DNA from: Phocaeicola dorei
GTDB taxonomy: Bacteria > Bacteroidota > Bacteroidia > Bacteroidales > Bacteroidaceae
NCBI RefSeq assembly: GCF_013009555.1
Contig: NZ_CP046176.1
Span: 3,131,501-3,195,500, forward strand
DNA length: 64,000 nt
Direction: 5' to 3'
Part shown: positions 52,652 through 61,221 of the stretch, in pieces
Position numbering within the stretch: the stretch's first letter is position 1
Layout: the number at the start of each line of letters is the position of its first letter
Program-made: the position numbers and the translations under genes
Notes under the pieces: model-generated
The model's database searches: none
Told to the model about the DNA's origin: nothing
The model's input: only the letters and a program-made list of their open reading frames with translations

Positions 52652-53925
52652 TTTGCTTTCTCTACTATCTTTCTTGCAAGTAACGTCGTTTCTATTAGAT
52701 GTAATATTAGTACATGACAAAGTCTACATATCGACATCAAAGTCGTTTCATATATCTTGCTGTCATTTGTAGCATCGTAATGGCAATCTATGTGTTGTGT
52801 TATAGGATCGTAATCAACGCCTCCACTATGGCTAGCTGCATTCCTGATTTTATTGTTCATTGAACCGTCCATATAACCCATAAAAGCACCATTCCCTTCA
52901 AGAACTTCTATCATTTTTCCTGCTGCTTTTCCGGCAAACTTTGTAATAGTATCGACATCGCTTAGCCCAGAATTGGTAAATACATCTATATTTCTGTTTT
53001 CTCGAAGATTGTTCAATCCTACAAGTATCTTTAAGCCATGAGCAAATACCTCATAACCTTCTTTGTACATACCCATAGCATCATCACAACCTATAGTGAC
53101 AATCTTCAAATCACCATTCCCGGCCACATCTTTAATGCCTGCACTTGCATATATCATGGCAGGTAAAATTTTTTGTATGTCGTCAATAGACTTAGCTACA
53201 AAAGGCAATGCCTCATCTTTATACCATTTTGAAATCAATCCGCTAGCATCCAGTTTAACCTTGATATCCTGCACCTCATCTACAGTTAATTTATTGATAA
53301 GGTCTTCCAGCGGTTTAATAAACCTTGCATGACAGTCATCCAGATAGCGTTGTGGAGCAATGTTTAGATATACGCCTTTCAGCAGTTCAAAGTAGGAATC
53401 ATACATTTCCAGAGCACTGCCAAGGGGCTTGTATTTCTTCTCATCGAACAATATAGCCATCTTCTTACTAAACGCTTCCACATTCCCCTTCTTCAAGATA
53501 GGCAATAATGCGTTCAGCATTCCTCTATAGGGTAAAAACCTATACTGCATCTTTGTTAAGAACACATCATAGTTATGAACCTCTTCTAATGAAAAAAAAG
53601 AACTTTTAAACGATAAACTCAAAAACAACGATGAAAGTGCCATGGACTGTGTAAAGTCTAAGTCTTTCATATACAAGTCGTCAATAATTGGCAAGGACGA
53701 AGAATAACCAATAGTTGTTATTGGCGGGTCTTGTGGTGAAGGCATGTACATAAATTCCTTTGGGAAAAGGCCTCGCCTCCCATATTTATAAGTAAGATTA
53801 TCTCCACAATCCACGCACTCAAAACTGATGGGCCATTCATAAATTTTTATGTTCTGGTCTAACTGAAACTTCAACTGATATATTTTCCCGCAACTGGGGC
53901 ATTTTACATATATGCGCTGTACCAT
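52648..53925 (-). CDS. Zinc-ribbon plus HEPN-motif protein B of the triple-HEPN operon
   Basis: A 425-residue protein. The N-terminus has a zinc ribbon: Cys9, Cys12 (KCPSCGKIY) and Cys37, Cys40 (FECVDCGDNL). The middle is helical without known motif. Near the C-terminus NNKIRNAASHSGGVDYDPIT gives Arg361 and His366, the R-x4-H RNase signature of HEPN domains, followed by the TQxI stretch often seen after it. A zinc ribbon plus HEPN suggests nucleic-acid recognition coupled to RNA cleavage. Gap to protein A is 10 bases; the stop overlaps protein C by 4 bases. Confidence 0.72.
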   Translation of the reverse strand: MVQRIYVKCPSCGKIYQLKFQLDQNIKIYEWPISFECVDCGDNLTYKYGRRGLFPKEFMYMPSPQDPPITTIGYSSSLPIIDDLYMKDLDFTQSMALSSLFLSLSFKSSFFSLEEVHNYDVFLTKMQYRFLPYRGMLNALLPILKKGNVEAFSKKMAILFDEKKYKPLGSALEMYDSYFELLKGVYLNIAPQRYLDDCHARFIKPLEDLINKLTVDEVQDIKVKLDASGLISKWYKDEALPFVAKSIDDIQKILPAMIYASAGIKDVAGNGDLKIVTIGCDDAMGMYKEGYEVFAHGLKILVGLNNLRENRNIDVFTNSGLSDVDTITKFAGKAAGKMIEVLEGNGAFMGYMDGSMNNKIRNAASHSGGVDYDPITQHIDCHYDATNDSKIYETTLMSICRLCHVLILHLIETTLLARKIVEKAK

Positions 53926-53935
53926 AGATTCCCTT

Positions 53936-54931
53936 TCATTTACCGTTTTTAATCATCAGTTTCATTCTTTCTTGCATAGTTTCAGCAGCCGCCAAGATGT
54001 TTGCCAGCGAGCAAATCTCCCCTAACTTTTGCCACTCACAAAACTGATGAATCAACGTCCACAAGTAGACATAGCTAAATGTCAACAAATAGTATGAAAA
54101 AGCATAGGTATTTAACGTCGCCATATCGCTCTTAAAAGGAGAAAAATAGTCCCCATGAAAACGTTCACACCTATACGTATAAAGTACACAACTCAACATA
54201 AATAATAGCCGTTTCTCTAGGTCAACCATATATTCATTGTTGTTCACCGTCACTTTTTCTCCTCTCAATATCTTCTGGAGCAAAAGCGAAGACCGTCTCA
54301 ACACGTCTGCGTCAGGCTTCACCGTTTCCTCAAGTTTATACTTGGCTTTGATATCAGCATACAACTCTTTCGTTAAGATGTCTTTCGCCCTTTCCGAAAC
54401 TTTTTCTGCCTTGTCTGTAATAGCTAAATCATGTTGGGTAAAGCAGCGCATAATTGCAAATCTTAATACAGAAATGGGTATTTCACTTAAAAATCTCTCC
54501 CACATTTCTTTTACCCGCAGATCTTTATTAACAAGAGGCATGATCAACTCTTTTACTGTTCTCAGCATTAGATGAGTTGCCTTATCGTTATCTTTCGGCC
54601 ATGCTATGCTCCTATGATGATTCATAAATATCTCCAGCGAACGCCATGCGATATTGAATCCTTCATCTGGTCTGTAAGGTAATTCGTCATAGATATCAAC
54701 GATACCCGAAAACACCTTGTTCAGTTTCGCATTGGGAAACAGGATATCTTTTGCCCCTTCTGATAGCTTCACAGGTTCAAAGATTTGTGTTATCCCTTGC
54801 TCATGAAGCCACTCGTCTAACATCTGCTGCACATCACTATACCACTGTCCTGCTTTGGGCCACATATTGTTATAGGCAATACGTTTTTCTGTCCAAAGCA
54901 ATTCTCGCTTATCTTTTTCTGTTATAACCAT
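53936..54931 (-). CDS. HEPN-motif protein A of the triple-HEPN operon
   Basis: A 331-residue protein of no recognised family. ATG 54931 is chosen because it lies 2 bases after the stop of the 51-codon ORF; the longer frame to 54985 overlaps that ORF and starts with TTG. The C-terminal part reads SCVLYTYRCERFHGDYFSPF: Arg254 and His259 give R-x4-H, and the surrounding Y-x2-R-x4-H-G pattern closely matches HEPN proteins that read yqvRNnlFHG. It is helical throughout. It is the first of three consecutive HEPN-motif genes. Confidence 0.72.
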   Translation of the reverse strand: MVITEKDKRELLWTEKRIAYNNMWPKAGQWYSDVQQMLDEWLHEQGITQIFEPVKLSEGAKDILFPNAKLNKVFSGIVDIYDELPYRPDEGFNIAWRSLEIFMNHHRSIAWPKDNDKATHLMLRTVKELIMPLVNKDLRVKEMWERFLSEIPISVLRFAIMRCFTQHDLAITDKAEKVSERAKDILTKELYADIKAKYKLEETVKPDADVLRRSSLLLQKILRGEKVTVNNNEYMVDLEKRLLFMLSCVLYTYRCERFHGDYFSPFKSDMATLNTYAFSYYLLTFSYVYLWTLIHQFCEWQKLGEICSLANILAAAETMQERMKLMIKNGK

Positions 54932-54933
54932 TT

Positions 54934-55089
54934 TTATATGCCGTAAAGTTCTCTTAATGTTTTTGCTTTCCATGTCTGTGCCCAAAAGTTGTTGTTCACG
55001 ACATCATAGAATTTAATTTCATCTCCATACCGTCTACAAACAAAACCGTATTTATATATTCCGAAAAGGATGTCGAATAGGCTATACAT
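54934..55089 (-). CDS. 51-residue ORF at the head of the triple-HEPN operon
   Basis: A short frame from ATG 55089 that ends 2 bases before the start of protein A. The product (MYSLFDILFGIYKYGFVCRR and 31 further residues, ending TLRELYGI) is rich in aromatic and basic residues and looks like a compact folded peptide. It could be an antitoxin, a leader, or a chance frame. The near-zero spacing to the next gene supports translation. Confidence 0.5.
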   Translation of the reverse strand: MYSLFDILFGIYKYGFVCRRYGDEIKFYDVVNNNFWAQTWKAKTLRELYGI

Positions 55090-55109
55090 GACCCACTAAT
55101 ACTTTGCAT

Positions 55110-55253
55110 TCACAAATCAAACGAAGATATATAGAAGCCCATATTGAGCCATTCTGTTGAATACTCAAATGCGCATAATTCCTCTTTGGTCAACGACAGA
55201 CAACCGACCAAACAATTACCATAAATAACTTCTATCTGTTTTATGCTATTCAT
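55110..55253 (-). pseudogene. hipA: Truncated hipA: N-terminal fragment only
   Basis: A 47-residue frame (IEVIYGNCLVGCLSLTKEEL then FEYSTEWLNMGFYIS) matches the start of HipA kinases, which run to about 310-440 residues. It stops right after the first strand-helix unit, and no kinase sequence follows in any frame. The start overlaps hipB by 8 bases, the usual coupling. The break lies 21 bases from the first ORF of the HEPN operon, so it probably marks the insertion or recombination point of that cassette. Confidence 0.65.
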
Positions 55254-55563
55254 TTTTCTTTCCTCTTTTACGGGTAACGCCTTGTTCTTTCAGTACATCA
55301 TCCAATGATTGATATTGTCTTTGCGCAAAAAGAGCATCAAAGTCAGAGAGTGCATTCAAAGCAAATGCTATCTGAAGTAATCCTCTCAATGAAACTTCTC
55401 CAGTCTGCTCAAATCTGCGATATGTGGCAAACTTGACCCCGGCTCTTGTAGCCAAACCCTCTTGTGTCAAATCAAGTTTAAGTCGCCTTGCTTTAACCCT
55501 TGATGCTATCTGTAAAGCTACCTCATTTGGATTATCAATATTAAACGCTAATATATTATTCAT
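55246..55563 (-). CDS. hipB: HipB-like XRE antitoxin/regulator
   Basis: A 105-residue protein from ATG 55563; the longer frame to 55605 would begin inside the promoter box. The HTH is LDLTQEGLATRAGVKFATYR followed by RFEQTGEVSLRGLLQIAFAL. The tail GVTRKRGKKNE is basic. In an intact HipBA module it would bind DNA and hold HipA; here HipA is truncated. Confidence 0.8.
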   Translation of the reverse strand: MNNILAFNIDNPNEVALQIASRVKARRLKLDLTQEGLATRAGVKFATYRRFEQTGEVSLRGLLQIAFALNALSDFDALFAQRQYQSLDDVLKEQGVTRKRGKKNE

Positions 55564-55594
55564 ATTGTCATAACAACTAAAATATTGTTCATTG

Positions 55595-55602
55595 CAAAGA
55601 TA
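55595..55602 (-). promoter_or_regulatory. -7 promoter box of hipB
   Basis: TATCTTTG on the minus strand fits TAnnTTTG and lies 32 bases before ATG 55563. It may also drive the HEPN operon downstream. Confidence 0.6.
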
Positions 55603-55605
55603 CAT

Positions 55606-56174
55606 ATAAATCCTTATTCACTCATTATACCAAAGAAAAACAACTTTACTTTATCCCCGTATTCGTATATACGCACATTAAAGTAAAGCTAAAAAAGGGA
55701 AGAAAAGAAATGGCTCCGGCAAAGCCGAACTATACTTGCAGACTTTCTCTTTTGGCTGCAATAACAAGCTAAAATATCCGTGAACCCATCTACGATTTTA
55801 CAGCCATAATCGGCGAAATAATCACCGATATGCCTTATCTTTGTGGACCGGGGATTGCAAGGGCTAAAAGGGCGATTTCCCTCTTTTTTCCTCCGTTTGA
55901 AGACAAACTAAGGTTAAAAACGTTAAATCTTCAATTTTCGGCGAAAAAACAAGTAAATTTTCGAGCCTTCTATCTTTTAAGCCATAAATTACTGGTAATC
56001 AACTAATCTAATATGCTGCATCGAACTTGTCATTCAGGAACTTATATAAGAATACCTGTGTTATTATCTTATACTCGTTCCCATCATTACCCATACCGTA
56101 TGATTGACATGTTGCCTTTAGGGCATCAATTAACTGAAGTGTCTTTTCTTTTATTGCTAGCATATATGTTCTTT
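55606..56174. other. 570-bp spacer between hipB and the second hsdR
   Basis: AT-rich non-coding DNA. It contains the cruciform at 55644-55688 and several short A/T runs. A 69-codon plus-strand frame (56013-56222) overlaps the hsdR end and has no protein character. No RNA gene is recognised. Confidence 0.5.
55644..55688. repeat. Nested inverted repeat (cruciform)
   Basis: CTTTACTTTA (55644-55653) is perfectly inverted at 55679-55688, and CGTAT / ATACG forms an inner stem. The outer arm resembles the arm of the inverted repeat in the mob region (17500-17542), which suggests a transfer or att relic. Confidence 0.6.
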
Positions 56175-59100
56175 TTAAACTCTGCCATAAGTGGCATTAT
56201 ATTGATTAATATATTGTTGTGAAATTCTGGATTGGATGAATTTATAATCCTCCATCTCAGGCTTTATCTCCGGATACTGATAAAGGCAGCCATTTATAAG
56301 AGCCATTACTGTTCTGTTAAAGTAGGCATCCTTCTTAAGTATATCATTTCTATCGTATACTTTTGCATCGATATCGTTTTTTATAGTACTGAGTATCGAC
56401 ACAAGTTCTTCATCCTGTTGAGAAAAGATTGGTTTCAATCCCTTCTTTTCCCTTTCCTTATTTTCCTCTCTTATTCTTTTGTGTACTCTGGCAAACTTTT
56501 CATCTCCCTTATATTTCTTCATCAGCACTGCATTGCGCTTCTGGAGATCCTGCAGACGCTTAATAATTTCATCAAGAGCTTTTGTTTCTTCATTGAACTT
56601 TGCTATAGTCTCAACTACAAAGCCGTGTTCTTTGAATCTTTCCATAAAAGCCTCCCTCAGAGTAATGTATTCAGGGTCATCCTGGTCTATGTTCTGGGTG
56701 AAGTTGCTGATAGTCTTATTCCACTTCTCTTTAAGCTCTGCCCCTCCACCTATGACTTTCATTTCCTCCTGTCCTATCTTTGAAAAATTGAACTCAATGT
56801 TCATCATAGCCTCATTTATCATCCTCTTTGTCTCGTCCTCATTGCTAAAGGCTTCTTTCTGGTTTATGATGTCAATTCTGTGCTGAACCTCACTTAACAG
56901 TTGTGGCAACTTGGTTATCTCAATCTTAGCAAACTTCTCCTTCATATCTTCGTCACCGAATGTACGGACAAGGTTTGCCATATTCTTGGCTGCTACCAGT
57001 GCCTGTTTTAGTTCAAGAAGAACAGACTTGTCTTCTTCTGTTGATATCTCATTCGAGAACTCTTCTGCATTGTCATAAGAATAATTGAAAAGTGTTTGTT
57101 TTACCTGTTTCATTTGGTTGATAATCTCTTCCTTATCCTCAATTACCTGAGTAAATGTATCAGTGGCATTGCCTTCCCCTATTTCTTCTACATCGTTAAA
57201 GCGGTTAAGTTCTTTAAGATAGGCTTCATTTGTTTCCTCAAAGTTCTTCTTTATATCGGCAAAATCAATTACATAGCCATATCTCATGTCTTTATAAGGA
57301 CGGTTCACTCGTGTTATGGCCTGCAACAGATTATGATCCTTAAGTTTTCTGCCAAAATACAAGCGCTTCAATCTGGGCGCATCAAATCCCGTCAGCAACA
57401 TATTGAACACAATTAATACATCTATGCTCATGTTCTTCTTAAACTCCTTGACTATCTGCTTCCTCGTCTCCTTATCGTCTGTATCATGAAGGATGAGACC
57501 TGCTTTAAGTGGTCTATATTTGCTATGATATGTCAAGACTGGTTCTGCAGCCAACAGTGTTCCATCAGGCATTCTAAACATCTGAGCTTTAGGATGATGC
57601 TTTTCCCACTCCTCCTGAAATACCTCATACAGACGTTTTGCTTGTTCACTCGTTTCACAGATGACCATTCCTCCTAAAGTATCATCTCCTTGAATTTTCC
57701 TGAATCTCTTCAAGTCATCCATAATGTAATTGGCCAACTCCTTAACATAATTAGGATGCTCTATGATATCCGCTTTCTTTATATCTTTTTTTTGAACCAA
57801 TGTGTCAAGTTTGTCATAAACATCAGACAATCTTTCCTTATAGGATGTTTCAATATCTTCCCTTATTATCTTTAGCGTATATCCGTCTGCTATTGACTTA
57901 TCGTAATAGTAGGTGTGAAAGTACTCACCATTTCCGAAGACTCTGCATGACGCCCTTTCTTCCTTTAGCAAAGGTGTACCGGTCAATGCTATTTTTATAG
58001 CATCCGGGTCTGCTTCAAACAAGTTGGCCAGGAAACATCCTCCCGGCTTATATCCTCTATGTGCTTCATCCAGTATGAATATTCGCTGCAGGTTTGTAGC
58101 ATAATCATTAAACTTGACCTTTTCTTTGTCTTCTGAAAATCTCTGGATATTTACTACTGTTATTTCAGCCTGTCCGCTTGCTCCATGCTGTGCCTGGTTG
58201 CTCCTGAAATGTTCCATCAGTTCAGCCCTCGAGTTGGCTGTACTTACTACAAGAGCTCTTGCCTCAAACTCCTGGCTTGCCTGTTCCAATAAATCAAGTC
58301 TATCAACTATAAAATACAGCTTGGCCACCTTGTGTTGCTTTGCAAAGTAGTCATTGAGAATATAGGTGAGATAAAATGACAAAGCTGTTTTTCCACTGCC
58401 CTGGGTATGCCATACCACACCTGAGCGCATCCCTTCCGACAGCTTCTTTTTAATCGCCAGTGATGCAAACAGCTGCTGATAACGCATAATATGCTTCTGG
58501 TCTGTAGATTCTATTTTACCATCCACTTCCCTTTCCATCTTCACGTATGCAATACCGTATCTAATGATGTAAAGCAATCGCTCCGGTGAACACATTGAAG
58601 TCAATATCCTGTTTGTCGGTGTATTTATATCAAGATTTGTCTGATATTCAGGACTTGTATGGATTACCTGACAGTTATAGTCAGAGAGAATACGCTTCTC
58701 TTCCTCTTTATCAATTTCCTTATATGGATAATCTCTATGGTAAGGTGCTATCTTCTGTGACCCTATATTTTCTTCCCTGAAACAGTTGAAGGGGGAATAA
58801 GAACGGGCACCAGTACAATAGAATGCTCCTTGTATAGGTACTATACCACCCATAGCATCATATTCCATATTGTTGCTGAATATCATCAGCTGGGTTATAT
58901 TTATGAATCTACGGAATTTCTTGTTTGGGAATCGTTCCTTGTTCATTCTGTTGCTTTCCGCTACCATTCCGCCATGGTTGTTTGGCTTCTTTACCTCTAT
59001 GAAGCAAAGAGGGAGTCCGTTAATGAACAAAGTTATATCCGGTCTGAATTCATCCTGACCGTTTTTGCAAGTAAACTCGGCAGTAAAATGAAAAGTATTG

Positions 59101-59411
59101 TTTCCTATATCCTCAAAATCTATGAGTTTTACAGGTGATACATTCTTTAATCTTTGATAGAACCCTCTACCCAGATCGTCGTCATTCAATTCTTTTCTTA
59201 TATCTTTGAGTACCTGCAGAAACTCTCCTTCATGTGAAGGATTAAGTTTCTTGAACTGCTCTTCAAACACAGGCAAAAGGATATTTGTGTCACCATCATA
59301 TACGGTGCCACTCATATCTTCATATATCTTCCCAAAATACGTATATCCTAATCGGGTAAGATGTACCATAGCCGGCATCTGTACCCTTGTTGCTTCCGAA
59401 AACTGTTTCAT
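56175..59411 (-). CDS. hsdR: Second type I restriction endonuclease subunit HsdR, without HsdM/HsdS
   Basis: A 1078-residue protein of a different HsdR branch from the one at 42729. The nuclease site is Asp125 with E139-x-K141 (PDITLFINGLPLCFIEVKKP), Walker A is HTQGSGKT, the DEAH-type box is FILDEAHRGY, and motif VI is QAITRVNRPY. The C-terminal 250 residues are coiled and helical. No hsdM or hsdS gene lies within the remaining window, so its partner is missing, in trans, or it works alone. It is 9 bases after the GIY-YIG gene. Confidence 0.93.
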   Translation of the reverse strand: MKQFSEATRVQMPAMVHLTRLGYTYFGKIYEDMSGTVYDGDTNILLPVFEEQFKKLNPSHEGEFLQVLKDIRKELNDDDLGRGFYQRLKNVSPVKLIDFEDIGNNTFHFTAEFTCKNGQDEFRPDITLFINGLPLCFIEVKKPNNHGGMVAESNRMNKERFPNKKFRRFINITQLMIFSNNMEYDAMGGIVPIQGAFYCTGARSYSPFNCFREENIGSQKIAPYHRDYPYKEIDKEEEKRILSDYNCQVIHTSPEYQTNLDINTPTNRILTSMCSPERLLYIIRYGIAYVKMEREVDGKIESTDQKHIMRYQQLFASLAIKKKLSEGMRSGVVWHTQGSGKTALSFYLTYILNDYFAKQHKVAKLYFIVDRLDLLEQASQEFEARALVVSTANSRAELMEHFRSNQAQHGASGQAEITVVNIQRFSEDKEKVKFNDYATNLQRIFILDEAHRGYKPGGCFLANLFEADPDAIKIALTGTPLLKEERASCRVFGNGEYFHTYYYDKSIADGYTLKIIREDIETSYKERLSDVYDKLDTLVQKKDIKKADIIEHPNYVKELANYIMDDLKRFRKIQGDDTLGGMVICETSEQAKRLYEVFQEEWEKHHPKAQMFRMPDGTLLAAEPVLTYHSKYRPLKAGLILHDTDDKETRKQIVKEFKKNMSIDVLIVFNMLLTGFDAPRLKRLYFGRKLKDHNLLQAITRVNRPYKDMRYGYVIDFADIKKNFEETNEAYLKELNRFNDVEEIGEGNATDTFTQVIEDKEEIINQMKQVKQTLFNYSYDNAEEFSNEISTEEDKSVLLELKQALVAAKNMANLVRTFGDEDMKEKFAKIEITKLPQLLSEVQHRIDIINQKEAFSNEDETKRMINEAMMNIEFNFSKIGQEEMKVIGGGAELKEKWNKTISNFTQNIDQDDPEYITLREAFMERFKEHGFVVETIAKFNEETKALDEIIKRLQDLQKRNAVLMKKYKGDEKFARVHKRIREENKEREKKGLKPIFSQQDEELVSILSTIKNDIDAKVYDRNDILKKDAYFNRTVMALINGCLYQYPEIKPEMEDYKFIQSRISQQYINQYNATYGRV

Positions 59412-59420
59412 AATTCTTTC

Positions 59421-59927
59421 TTAATCTTTGACACATCTGAAAGACCTGGCTCCATTGGCTACAGGTATGGAACCATATCTGTCATAGAATGATTCTATTA
59501 TACTTGATTCTAAGTCTTTTGATTCCTGATACCCTCGACATGTATAGTAGTAAACCTTTGCTCCATGATAACGCATATAATTATATCTGTCCAAATGCCA
59601 GCATTCATTAAATCTGTCATTTATGGCATTTATCAGATTCCTTTGATGCTCTTTAAGCCTTCTCTGTATATTGTCCGTTTTTCCTATATAGATTACTTTA
59701 GATTGTCCTATAGGATATATAAACTTTGTCTTAAATGAAACTATTATATAGACTCCTGGTTTTGACGGTAAATCAGTCAAATCATCATCCTCCAAATTGT
59801 CAATCTGTTTATCATAACCATAAACAGGCCTGAAATCCTTTATAAACATCAGTTCTCTTTTCATTGCTTTGTTGATATTAACCCACTGATAATACTGCAC
59901 CGATAGTCTGCAATTGTAAAATTCCAT
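59421..59927 (-). CDS. GIY-YIG nuclease-family protein
   Basis: A 168-residue protein with a GIY-YIG domain: GVYIIVSF for the GIY strand, VIYIGKTDNIQRRLKEHQRN with the catalytic Arg, and a Glu in DLESSIIESFYDRYG. GIY-YIG enzymes are DNA endonucleases. It is encoded between a small XRE gene (3 bases) and hsdR (9 bases), an unusual partner for a type I R subunit. Confidence 0.88.
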   Translation of the reverse strand: MEFYNCRLSVQYYQWVNINKAMKRELMFIKDFRPVYGYDKQIDNLEDDDLTDLPSKPGVYIIVSFKTKFIYPIGQSKVIYIGKTDNIQRRLKEHQRNLINAINDRFNECWHLDRYNYMRYHGAKVYYYTCRGYQESKDLESSIIESFYDRYGSIPVANGARSFRCVKD

Positions 59928-59930
59928 ATT

Positions 59931-60128
59931 TCAGTTCAGTACTATCAGTTCTTCTAATTTAACTTCAAGCAATTCCGATATTCTCTTTAGTGTCTGCAAA
60001 TTGGGCTGTGTCTTGTTTGTACACCATTTAGACACTGTTGTAGGATTGACCTCCAACTGTTCTGCGAGCCACTTGCTGGTTCTTTTTTTCTTTACCAACA
60101 CTATTTTAAGTTGATTCAATTCTTCCAT
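59931..60128 (-). CDS. Short XRE-family regulator
   Basis: A 65-residue protein that is almost only an HTH_3 domain (RTSKWLAEQLEVNPTTVSKW, then NKTQPNLQTLKRISELLEVK). It is the first gene of the XRE/GIY-YIG/hsdR operon and probably represses or times it. The ATG is clean. Confidence 0.88.
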   Translation of the reverse strand: MEELNQLKIVLVKKKRTSKWLAEQLEVNPTTVSKWCTNKTQPNLQTLKRISELLEVKLEELIVLN

Positions 60129-60224
60129 TTATCTATAACATTAGCTTGACGCACAAAGATAATGATTTATAGGCTAATTTCATGACTATTGAGCTATTTC
60201 GCCTATTTTTTATTTTTATATCCT

Positions 60225-61163
60225 TTATTCCACCTTCCCAAACTCCAGGTATCTCCCCCTGAACCTCTCATAAACCTGAGCATAATACTCCGGCAGGTAC
60301 TGTATCATCGCATCCACAAAGTCCTCCAAAGTAACAGCACTCAACTTATAAGCATATTCCGGCTTCAGGTACTCTGTAACCGAGCTGATTTCCTCTTCTG
60401 TTGACGGATGCTCCTTTGGCGAAAGCACTACTGAATACGAATCCTTCAGTCCTTCAACCATCCTGTACCGCTCTGTAAGCAAAAGGTTTCTGTAAATCTG
60501 CGTAAGTTTTACTTTACCTCCCATCAGCAGCTCCTCAAAGTCCGCACTGAACAGACCGGTATCAATAAGCATCTGCTTCTGCTCCTCACAACGGCTGGCC
60601 TCGTTCACTCCGAGCACATCCGTATATTTCGTCTCGATGGCGATGATATGCTTGCCACCCTTGTTATCCACGAATCGGATATACGCATCCATTGCAGACT
60701 TGTCGTTCGTGTAGTTCTCAATCGGTGTAGGAATAAACTCCAAACCGATTTCTGTCACCTCAAATACCGGGTAGTTCCTGAAGACTGACCTCACGGCAAG
60801 CGTAACCATTGCCGGATCCTGCTTCAACAGTAACATCAGGGGATGGAACAGGTTGAATGCCATCGGCTAGCTCGAAAGCAGGTTGTTGAACAGTCTGAAC
60901 CCGTCTATCGTCTCATTTTCCCTTTTGTTGCCCACTCTTTCCTTGGCATACTCGAAAGTCTCCTTCATCAAGAAGTTCTTTCCGGACACTTCACCACCAC
61001 TGATCATGTTCCCGTATTTTCGCTTGGAGGCTCTTGTTGGCCCCACTCCTTCCTCTTCGCCTATCTCCACCCTGTACATGGACTGGAGCAGTCTTGCTTT
61101 CCTGGTGAAAGCATTGTCGCTTCCACACTGGTTTCCGTATATATTGTCTTCTATATCTTTCAT
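60225..61163 (-). pseudogene. PGN_0703-family putative restriction endonuclease, interrupted by one TAG
   Basis: Two frames in the same phase: 61163-60870 (MKDIEDNIYGNQCGSDNAFT ... FRLFNNLLSS) and 60863-60225 (MAFNLFHPLMLLLKQDPAMV ...). The only interruption is TAG at 60867-60869, where the family has Gln (CAG), so one C-to-T change accounts for it. Together they give about 311 residues, the family length. The C-terminal half keeps the likely nuclease site: MDAYIRFVD followed by HIIAIETKYTD (D and ExK). Stop-codon readthrough or translation restart at ATG 60863 could still give some product. Confidence 0.85.
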
Positions 61164-61221
61164 AAATTATTGACAAATCTATATGTATTCTTAGTTGTAT
61201 CAATATTATAATTCTAATTAT

